Both the position numbers and the translations under genes were made by a program. 14,142 nt of DNA from an uncultured Burkholderiales bacterium (GTDB lineage Bacteria; Pseudomonadota; Gammaproteobacteria; Burkholderiales; Burkholderiaceae), in contig CAIMWY010000451.1 in the NCBI GenBank assembly GCA_903845315.1, forward strand, positions 1 through 14,142, in the 5' to 3' direction. Below are positions 8,582-14,142 of the stretch, in pieces; position 1 is the stretch's first letter, and every line of letters starts with the position of its first letter. The notes under the pieces are model-generated. The model was not told the origin of the DNA, ran no database searches, and saw only the letters and a program-made list of their open reading frames with translations.

Positions 8582-9543
8582 TGACGTTCAATCTTTCGCA
8601 CGTCAATCAACTGCTGCCATTTGCGCAAGTCCTGTTCGACAAACTGGCGAAACTCTTCCGGGCTGCTGTGCTGGGGCTCGCCCCCGAGTTCCACCAAACG
8701 TTTCGCGACATCGGCTTGCTGGACGATTTTTTTGAGCTCTTGGTTGATCAGCCGTATGGTGGCCTCGGGCGTGCCGGTTGTGGCGCCCAAGCCAATGAAG
8801 GAGTAGACCTGAAAGCCAGGCAGCGCTTCGCTGATGGTGGGCAACGAGGCCCACGACTTAGAGCGCTCTTTGCCGCTGGAGGCCAAAGCCTGCAGCTTGC
8901 CGGACTTGATGAAGGGCAGGGACAAAGTGGGCGCTTCAAACAGCAAGTCAATGCGACCGGCCAGCAGTTCGTTGAGCGCAGCGCTGCCCCCTTTGGTGGG
9001 GATGTGCACCATCTCCGTTCCGGCCATGACGTTGAACAACTCCGAGGAGAGGTGGCCGATGGAGCCGATGCCAGAGCTCGAATAGTTGAGCTTGCCGGGG
9101 TTGGCCTTGGCATAGGCCATCAGCTCGGGCAGCGATTTGAAAGGTGCCTGGCTGGAGGTGTTCAAGATGAAGGGGTACGAGGTGACCATGCCGATCATGG
9201 TGATGTCTTTGACAGGGTCAAACGACAGCTGTTTGGCCAGCGCTGCGCCTGCGGGATAGGCCCCCGTGACCAAGAGCAAGGTGTAGCCATCGGGCTTGGT
9301 CTTGGCCACCAACGAGGCGCCGACCAAACCACCGGCGCCCGGGCGGTTGTCGACCACCACAGGAACGCCCAAGGATTCGCCCAGCTTGTTGCCAATCAGG
9401 CGCGCCATGATGTCGGCCGAACCCCCGGGGGCAAACGGGCACACCAAGGTGATGCTGTGTGCCGGGTAGGTTTGGGCCCAGCTGCTGCCCATGGCCCACA
9501 GGCAAAGGCACAACAAGATTTGTTTCAATCGATAAATCGTCAC
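8578..9543 (-). CDS. Bug/TctC-family periplasmic solute-binding protein (tripartite tricarboxylate transporter type)
   Basis: Periplasmic receptor that captures a small organic, usually carboxylated, compound for a TTT transporter. The 321-residue product has a Sec signal peptide (basic start, hydrophobic ILLCLCLWAMG, probable cleavage after SSWA at residue 23). It then shows the Bug signature blocks: ITLVCPFAPGGSADIMAR, the VVVDNRPGAGGLVGA segment, KPDGYTLLL, YSSSGIGSIGHLSSELF and the GSAALNELLAGRIDLLFE segment. The start is GTG (9541-9543), with AAGGAG six bases upstream (9550-9555). The gene follows the VOC gene after 18 bp and overlaps the dehydrogenase by four bases. No TctA/TctB membrane genes are present, as is common for the many stand-alone Bug proteins of betaproteobacteria. 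The ligand cannot be read from sequence; operon context suggests an aromatic acid or its cleavage product. Confidence 0.93.
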   Translation of the reverse strand: MTIYRLKQILLCLCLWAMGSSWAQTYPAHSITLVCPFAPGGSADIMARLIGNKLGESLGVPVVVDNRPGAGGLVGASLVAKTKPDGYTLLLVTGAYPAGAALAKQLSFDPVKDITMIGMVTSYPFILNTSSQAPFKSLPELMAYAKANPGKLNYSSSGIGSIGHLSSELFNVMAGTEMVHIPTKGGSAALNELLAGRIDLLFEAPTLSLPFIKSGKLQALASSGKERSKSWASLPTISEALPGFQVYSFIGLGATTGTPEATIRLINQELKKIVQQADVAKRLVELGGEPQHSSPEEFRQFVEQDLRKWQQLIDVRKIERQ

Positions 9544-9561
9544 AACACACTCCTTTTCACA

Positions 9562-10788
9562 TCAATTCAAAGGGCCCAAGAAGACTTCGCCGTCCATGCC
9601 GTCGTTGTCTGTCTTCCAGGTCTTGGGCCATTGCGCGGGGTCGACGGGCGGCACCGTGCGCAAGGGGGCAGGACAGGGTCGGCCATCCCAGCCGATTTGC
9701 TCCATGGCGGCATACAGCTGCAACAAATGGCCATCGGGGTCAGTGGCATAGGCGTGGTGTGCGATGCCGGGTGACAGCTCTGCGGGCAGCACCTTCCATG
9801 ACACGCCTTGTTGCGTCAAAAACTGCTGCGCATCGACCAGCTGCTGGTAGCTGCCAAGTTGAACCCCGCACGACATCAAGCTGGAGTGCGCTGGCAGCCC
9901 CAGTTCTGCCCGCAAAGCCTTGGGGTACAAGGCCAGCGAATGGTGCTCGGTGTTGGCGCGTAAAAATACACAGCGGTGCTTTTGATACATCACCTCTTCG
10001 GTGATGCGCAGACCCAGCGCATGTTGGTAAAAGTTCAGGGCTTGCGCCATATCCTCCACAAACAAGCGAACTGGACCGACACGTGTGACCTTGAAGGGAC
10101 GCGCCAACAACACGCCACCCACGTCAAAGGTTTCTGGCCATACAGGGGCGCGACGCCAGCCCATGATCTGGTCCAAGCCCGAGCCCAGTACCTGGTTGAT
10201 CTCAGCAAACTCAGACACTTGTGGCAGTGCTGGGGGCTGCATGTGTTTGACCTCATGCGTGAGCCCAGATTTGGAGTGACCGTTCCAGCCGATTTGCTCA
10301 ATGCCGTAATACAGCTCATTGATGTGACCGGAGGGGTCGGTGGGGTAGAAATGCCAATTCGAGCCTGGTAAGTCACGCCCCGAGCGCAGCACCTTGAGCT
10401 CTTGTTCTTTGAACCAGTGGTAGCCCTCGACCACCTCGCGCAGCGTGCTGACTTGCCAGGTGATTTGATTGACTGTCAGCTCTGGGTGGTGCGCGTAATG
10501 CGGGTTGGCTTGGTGCACGGCACGCTGGGGAAACAAGACAAACGAGTGGTGGTCCGTGCCGTGGCGCATGAAGATGCCTTGCGTGGGTCCCACAGAGGCC
10601 ACCGCTTCGGGGGACAGTCGCGCAGCGAAGTCGATGCGGTCGGAAATTTCAAAGCCCAACAGGCGGTTGTAAAAATCAAGCGACCTGTCTGGGTCGAAGA
10701 CATTCACACCAAAGTGTCCCAGCCGCCGGATGCGAAATGGCTGGTGCATGGCGACACCACCGACATGAAAGAGGGGTGGGGTACTCAT
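9562..10788 (-). CDS. Two-domain VOC / type I extradiol-dioxygenase-like protein
   Basis: A 408-residue metalloenzyme of the vicinal-oxygen-chelate superfamily, likely an extradiol ring-cleavage dioxygenase or relative. Two repeats about 214 residues apart align clearly: residues ~15-170 and ~229-369. The first ends PSGHINELYYGIEQIGWNG, the second PDGHLLQLYAAMEQIGWDG. Repeat one carries a complete candidate metal triad, His25 (RLGHFGV), His80/81 (DHHSF) and Glu158 (HINELYY). Repeat two has Pro239 in place of the first His and Gln357 in place of Glu, keeping only His282/283. In classical enzymes such as XylE and BphC the C-terminal repeat holds the iron. The start at 10788 is chosen because it forms an ATGA overlap with the hydrolase stop (10785-10788); a frame 14 codons longer and an ATG at 10749 also exist. 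The substrate is unknown. Confidence 0.88.
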   Translation of the reverse strand: MSTPPLFHVGGVAMHQPFRIRRLGHFGVNVFDPDRSLDFYNRLLGFEISDRIDFAARLSPEAVASVGPTQGIFMRHGTDHHSFVLFPQRAVHQANPHYAHHPELTVNQITWQVSTLREVVEGYHWFKEQELKVLRSGRDLPGSNWHFYPTDPSGHINELYYGIEQIGWNGHSKSGLTHEVKHMQPPALPQVSEFAEINQVLGSGLDQIMGWRRAPVWPETFDVGGVLLARPFKVTRVGPVRLFVEDMAQALNFYQHALGLRITEEVMYQKHRCVFLRANTEHHSLALYPKALRAELGLPAHSSLMSCGVQLGSYQQLVDAQQFLTQQGVSWKVLPAELSPGIAHHAYATDPDGHLLQLYAAMEQIGWDGRPCPAPLRTVPPVDPAQWPKTWKTDNDGMDGEVFLGPLN

Positions 10789-11666
10789 GCGTGCACCAAA
10801 GTCTTGAGTGGGAAGTACTTGTTGAGCCAACTTGTCAACACCGCATGCACCACCGGGTTGTGCTCTCCCAGCATGAAGTGGTCGACCTCGGCCATCAAAT
10901 GCAGTTCGGTGGGCTGACCTGCATGCTGAAACAAGTCCAGGGATTGCTGGGTGGGCGTGACCGTGTCGTTGGCTGGGTGCAGCAAGAGCAAAGGACGCGG
11001 CGCGATGTGGTGCACCACATCGATGGCTCGAAAGTTGTACATGCTGTCTACCACTTCAAAGGGGAAGTCCATGATGGAGCCGCCCGACAGGTTGGTGCGC
11101 ATGCCATCGCGCACGGGTACGATGTCAAAGCGGGGCACGCGAATGGAATGACCTTTGGCGAGTTCGCGACGACCTTCGCTCAACATGTTGCTGAATTTTT
11201 TCCAGGCGGCATCGCTGGCGTGTTGCAAGCGAAATTTCTTTTCACCGTCGCCCCAACCGCCCACCGAGATGCAGGCGGCCACCCGTGGGTCGACACTGGC
11301 CGTGTAGACCGAGACGGCAGCGCCAAAGCTAAAGCCCATCACGGCGATGCGGTCTGGGTCTATGTCGTCGCGCGTGCGCAAATAGTCCACCGCATGCTGG
11401 GTGTCGCGTACCTGCTCAAGACAGATCACGCGGCCTCTCTCGCCCGCGCTGTCTCCGCAGCCGCGCATGTCAAATGCAAGTGTGATGTAGCCCAAGCGCG
11501 CAAACAACTCAGCCGCAATTTTTGAGATGCCCCCGTTTTTGTTGCTGCCAAAACCATGCAACACCACCACAGCGGCACGTTTCTCTTGGGGCTTCAAGTT
11601 CTCGGGGATGTGCAGATGCGCAGCAAGCGCTAAGCCGTCAGACGGAAAAGAAATATCTATTTTCAA
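10785..11666 (-). CDS. Alpha/beta-fold hydrolase
   Basis: Predicted cytoplasmic serine hydrolase of 293 residues with no signal peptide. The canonical elements are visible: oxyanion-hole HGFGSNK (37-43), DMRGCGDS (66-73), the nucleophile elbow GFSFGA (Ser113), the acid in HPANDTVTP (Asp234) and the base in EVDHFML (His263). The order and spacing fit an esterase or C-C-bond hydrolase of the Hydrolase_4 kind. It is the first gene of the operon. The start is TTG at 11664-11666, preceded by GGGAG nine bases upstream (11676-11680). An in-frame TGA two codons before it rules out a longer protein, and the next methionine (Met67) is inside the fold. Paired by ATGA overlap with a ring-cleavage-type VOC protein, it could hydrolyse a meta-cleavage product, but ester or thioester substrates are equally possible. 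Confidence 0.88.
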   Translation of the reverse strand: MKIDISFPSDGLALAAHLHIPENLKPQEKRAAVVVLHGFGSNKNGGISKIAAELFARLGYITLAFDMRGCGDSAGERGRVICLEQVRDTQHAVDYLRTRDDIDPDRIAVMGFSFGAAVSVYTASVDPRVAACISVGGWGDGEKKFRLQHASDAAWKKFSNMLSEGRRELAKGHSIRVPRFDIVPVRDGMRTNLSGGSIMDFPFEVVDSMYNFRAIDVVHHIAPRPLLLLHPANDTVTPTQQSLDLFQHAGQPTELHLMAEVDHFMLGEHNPVVHAVLTSWLNKYFPLKTLVHA

Positions 11667-11769
11667 AATTCAGGTCTCCCAAAGGGCCATTTTGGCTGGG
11701 GGGATTCTGCCAACTCTATCTCTGAGCACATGACGCTCACTTGACTGGTGCGCAAGAAGGGGTGTGCAA
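11667..11769 (-). promoter_or_regulatory. Leader/promoter region of the hydrolase operon
   Basis: About 100 bp between the hppA terminator and the hydrolase start must hold the promoter of the four-gene operon, since the terminator should stop hppA transcription. I see no convincing -35/-10 pair. A small hairpin, CCAAA (11679-11683) with TTTGG (11691-11695), would lie in the transcript leader just upstream of the GGGAG ribosome site. No regulator gene is adjacent. Confidence 0.3.
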
Positions 11770-11795
11770 AAAAAACCCGCCGAAGCGGGTTTTTT
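11768..11795 (-). terminator. Intrinsic terminator of hppA
   Basis: An 11-bp perfect inverted repeat, AAAAAACCCGC (11770-11780) and GCGGGTTTTTT (11785-11795), surrounds a 4-base loop (TTCG on the minus strand). Read on the minus strand it follows the hppA stop by ~20 bp and ends in eight Ts. That makes it a textbook rho-independent terminator. The T-run on both sides lets it work in either direction. Confidence 0.92.
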
Positions 11796-11814
11796 CGTTC
11801 AAGTTCCTGCGCTG

Positions 11815-13848
11815 TCAGAGCAGAGGCACGATCAACAAGGCCACGATGTTGATGATCTTGATCAAGGGGTTCACTGCAGGGCCTGCGGTGTCTTTGTAAG
11901 GGTCCCCCACGGTGTCGCCAGTGACAGCCGCTTTGTGGGCTTCGCTGCCTTTGCCACCAAAGTTGCCGTCTTCGATGTACTTTTTGGCATTGTCCCAAGC
12001 GCCACCACCTGTGCACATGGAGATGGCCACAAACAGACCGGTCACGATGGTGCCCATGAGCAAGCCACCCAATGCCGCTGCGCCCAGGGTCAGCCCCACG
12101 ACGACAGGCACCACAACAGGCAACAGTGAGGGAACAACCATTTCCTTGATCGCCGCGGTGGTCAGCATGTCAACCGCAGCGCTGTAGTCGGGTTTGCGTT
12201 GACCAGACATGATTTGTCCGTCGGCAAACTGGCGTCGCACTTCCACCACGACCGAACCCGCGGCACGGCCTACAGCTTCCATGGCCATGGCGCCAAACAG
12301 GTAAGGAATCAAGCCGCCGATGAACAGGCCCACGATCACTTTGGGGTCGCTCAGACTGAAAGCGATGCTCATGCCTCGGCTTTCCAACGAGTGCGTGTAG
12401 TCTGCAAACAGCACCAAGGCAGCCAATCCGGCCGAGCCAATGGCATAGCCTTTGGTCACAGCCTTGGTGGTGTTGCCCACGGCGTCGAGGGGGTCGGTGA
12501 CGTCGCGCACGGACTTGGGTAGCTCTGCCATTTCAGCAATGCCACCCGCGTTGTCGGTGATGGGACCATACGCGTCCAAGGCCACCACGATGCCGGCCAT
12601 GCTGAGCATGGCGGTCGCTGCAATGGCAATGCCATAGAGCTCGCCCAACTGGTAAGCAGACAAGATGCCGGCACACACCATCAGCACGGGCCATGCGGTG
12701 GAGCGCATCGAGACACCCAGACCGGCAATGATGTTGGTGCCGTGACCCGTGGTGGAGGCTTGTGCAATGTGTTGCACGGGCGGGTATTGCGTGCCGGTGT
12801 AGTACTCGGTGATCCACACCAAGGCTGCCGTCAGCAGCAAACCGACGGCGCAAGCGCCCCAAAGGCGAATTTGTGTGCCTGCACCTAAGGCATCGTCGGG
12901 CATGATGGCCTTGGTAACGAAGTAAAAAGCAATCAAGGACAACACGCCTGCGACGGCCAAGCCCTTGTAAAGCGCCGGCATGACGTTTTTCATGTCGGGG
13001 GATGCTTTGACGAAAAAGCAGCCCACGATGGAGGCCAAGATCGACACAGCGCCCAACATCAAGGGATAGAGCACGGCTTGAGTAGGAGCGCTGGCGACCA
13101 TCAAGGCGCCCAGCATCATGGTTGCGATCAAGGTGACGGCATAGGTTTCAAACAAGTCGGCGGCCATGCCTGCGCAGTCGCCCACGTTGTCGGCAATCAC
13201 CGCAGGGTTGCGCGGATCGTCTTCTGGAATGCCGGCTTCAACTTTGCCCACCAAATCGGCGCCAACGTCAGCGCCCTTGGTGAAAATGCCGCCGCCTAGA
13301 CGGGCAAAGATGGAAATCAACGACGAACCAAAGGCAAAACCCATCAAGGGGTTGAGCAAAGTTGCGAGTGATTTGTCAGGGGTCAGGTTGCCGTTGCCAA
13401 CCAAAAACCAGTAGAAACCACCGACACCCAAAAGTCCAAGGCCTACCACCAGCATGCCGGTGATGGCGCCGCCTTTGAAGGCGACATCCAATGCTGGACC
13501 GATGCCATGAGTGGCCGCTTGGGCCGTGCGAACGTTGGCTTTGACGGACACGTTCATGCCAATGAAGCCGCAAGCGCCTGAGAGCAGAGCGCCCAGAACA
13601 AAACCAATGGCGGTTTGCATGCCTAGGAAGATGCCGATCAAGATGGCCAAGACCACACCCACCAGGGCGATGGTTCGATACTGACGGGCTAGGTAAGCCG
13701 CAGCGCCTTGCTGAATGGCCGATGCAATTTCTTGCATGCGGGCATTGCCGGCGTCCATGGCGAGAATAGAAGATCGAGCCCAGAAACCGTAAATCACGGC
13801 GACCAGACCGCAACCGAGCGCAAAAAGAAGCGCAGTGTTGGCAGACAT
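11815..13848 (-). CDS. hppA: K+-independent proton-pumping membrane pyrophosphatase HppA
   Basis: Integral inner-membrane enzyme that couples hydrolysis of pyrophosphate to outward H+ transport. The 677-residue product is polytopic (about 16 helices expected) and holds the catalytic blocks: [11 protein letters not shown] (194-204), [20 protein letters not shown] (208-227), DLFETY with Glu234, and the C-terminal [19 protein letters not shown]. The K+-dependence site reads GNTTKAVT with Lys462 and Thr465; family members with Lys and Thr here do not need K+, while Ala at the first position marks K+-dependent pumps. Glu234 in the DLFETY form resembles the Rhodospirillum-type H+ pump. A frame 33 codons longer exists, but the ATG at 13848 fits the family N-terminus ([15 protein letters not shown]) and has GAGGAG ten bases upstream. 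It is divergent from ppa and monocistronic up to the terminator at 11768-11795. Confidence 0.95.
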   Translation of the reverse strand: MSANTALLFALGCGLVAVIYGFWARSSILAMDAGNARMQEIASAIQQGAAAYLARQYRTIALVGVVLAILIGIFLGMQTAIGFVLGALLSGACGFIGMNVSVKANVRTAQAATHGIGPALDVAFKGGAITGMLVVGLGLLGVGGFYWFLVGNGNLTPDKSLATLLNPLMGFAFGSSLISIFARLGGGIFTKGADVGADLVGKVEAGIPEDDPRNPAVIADNVGDCAGMAADLFETYAVTLIATMMLGALMVASAPTQAVLYPLMLGAVSILASIVGCFFVKASPDMKNVMPALYKGLAVAGVLSLIAFYFVTKAIMPDDALGAGTQIRLWGACAVGLLLTAALVWITEYYTGTQYPPVQHIAQASTTGHGTNIIAGLGVSMRSTAWPVLMVCAGILSAYQLGELYGIAIAATAMLSMAGIVVALDAYGPITDNAGGIAEMAELPKSVRDVTDPLDAVGNTTKAVTKGYAIGSAGLAALVLFADYTHSLESRGMSIAFSLSDPKVIVGLFIGGLIPYLFGAMAMEAVGRAAGSVVVEVRRQFADGQIMSGQRKPDYSAAVDMLTTAAIKEMVVPSLLPVVVPVVVGLTLGAAALGGLLMGTIVTGLFVAISMCTGGGAWDNAKKYIEDGNFGGKGSEAHKAAVTGDTVGDPYKDTAGPAVNPLIKIINIVALLIVPLL

Positions 13849-14068
13849 AAGAGAAGTTCTCCTCAGTGTTGTTTCCCAGGATGGTGGTGTCAACGCACGG
13901 GTCGAAGAGCACCACCGCTGCGTTGCTTCCTCCAGACACTGGATCAAATCCCGGTTCTGCGATTGGCCAACTTCAATACTTTAGCCCATAGAAAGGCCGC
14001 GCAAGGCCTGTGAAAGTAAAATAGGGGTTAATCCTAGGCGTTTCTTTTAACTTTTCCAATGAGTCCCC
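13849..14068. promoter_or_regulatory. Shared divergent control region of hppA and ppa
   Basis: These 220 bp must carry both promoters. On the plus strand TAAAAT (14017-14022) is a plausible -10 for ppa, about 47 bp before its ATG, but no good -35 lies 16-18 bp upstream. On the minus strand TAAAGT (13983-13978) is a weak -10 candidate for hppA. A short inverted repeat, AGGCC (13994-13998) and GGCCT (14005-14009), lies between the two. The hppA Shine-Dalgarno is GAGGAG (rc of 13859-13864). The ppa leader is rich in T and C (14040-14057) with no clear Shine-Dalgarno. Confidence 0.4.
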
Positions 14069-14142
14069 ATGTCTTTAGATAACGTGAATCCCGGCAAAAA
14101 TGTCCCAGAATGTTTCAATGTGATCATCGAAATTCCGATGAA
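14069..14142 (+). CDS. ppa: Soluble inorganic pyrophosphatase, 3'-truncated
   Basis: Only the first 24 codons are in the window, but they are very characteristic of family I cytoplasmic pyrophosphatase. The protein opens MSLDNVNPGKNVPECFNVII and continues EIPM; bacterial Ppa proteins typically begin MSL-x(2,3)-V-x2-GK and carry NVIIEIP next. The enzyme hydrolyses pyrophosphate released by biosynthesis, with Mg2+. The start at 14069 fits this N-terminus. It has only a weak GAG six-odd bases upstream and a pyrimidine-rich leader. An out-of-frame ATG at 14059 opens a 7-codon frame that ends inside ppa. The catalytic residues lie beyond the window end. It is divergent from the membrane pyrophosphatase gene, so the two compete for the same substrate. 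Confidence 0.88.
   Translation, partial: MSLDNVNPGKNVPECFNVIIEIPM

Noticed and set aside
8581..9774. Long open frame on the plus strand opposite the Bug and VOC genes (397 codons)
   Set aside because: It has no recognisable domain and low-complexity Gly/Gln/Asp content, and it is antisense to two clear genes; a GC-rich shadow frame.
11850..11867. TTGAT...ATCAA-like palindrome resembling an FNR box
   Set aside because: It lies inside the hppA coding region, where it is explained by Ile/Lys/Asn codons of the conserved C-terminus, and the half-site spacing is 7 rather than 4.
13849..13947. 33-residue N-terminal extension of HppA
   Set aside because: It is hydrophilic, unlike the family, and covers the GAGGAG ribosome site; ATG 13848 gives the expected N-terminus.

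Overview
The window looks like a chromosomal piece of a betaproteobacterium, most likely Burkholderiales and probably Comamonadaceae. The reasons are GC-rich coding with G/C-biased third positions, a DUF3149 mini-protein, a Bug-type (TctC) periplasmic binding protein, and a K+-independent membrane pyrophosphatase next to a soluble one. No rRNA, tRNA, insertion sequence, phage gene or CRISPR array was seen. Genes are tightly packed; the longest stretch without a gene is about 220 bp.

Layout. (1) 1-2806, plus strand: the 3' part of an MdtB/MdtC-type RND multidrug-efflux permease whose first ~100 codons lie outside the window. (2) 2878-5963, minus strand: a compact molybdenum-cofactor operon read moaA, mobA, moeA, covering the first step (MoaA) and the last steps (MoeA Mo insertion, MobA GMP attachment) of the pathway. 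A near-perfect FNR/Anr-type box (6002-6015) lies in the divergent region upstream of moaA. (3) 6075-6218, plus: a 47-residue DUF3149 membrane protein, followed at 6292-7479 by a coiled-coil-rich protein with an internal J-domain-like HPD module. (4) 7520-11666, minus: an apparent four-gene catabolic operon read alpha/beta hydrolase, two-domain VOC/extradiol-dioxygenase-like protein, orphan Bug solute-binding protein, Ldh-family NAD(P)-dependent 2-oxo/2-hydroxy acid dehydrogenase. Two of its three junctions are ATGA overlaps and the third is an 18-bp gap. The substrate cannot be read from sequence. (5) 11815-13848, minus: hppA, ending at a clear intrinsic terminator. (6) From 14069, plus: the start of ppa, divergent from hppA, so an energy-conserving and a soluble pyrophosphatase share one control region.

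The best targets for follow-up are the uncharacterised hydrolase/VOC/Bug/Ldh operon, especially the VOC protein, where only the N-terminal repeat keeps a His-His-Glu metal triad; the FNR-like box between the Moco operon and the DUF3149 gene; and the paired pyrophosphatases. I did not find a clearly new defence or mobile system.
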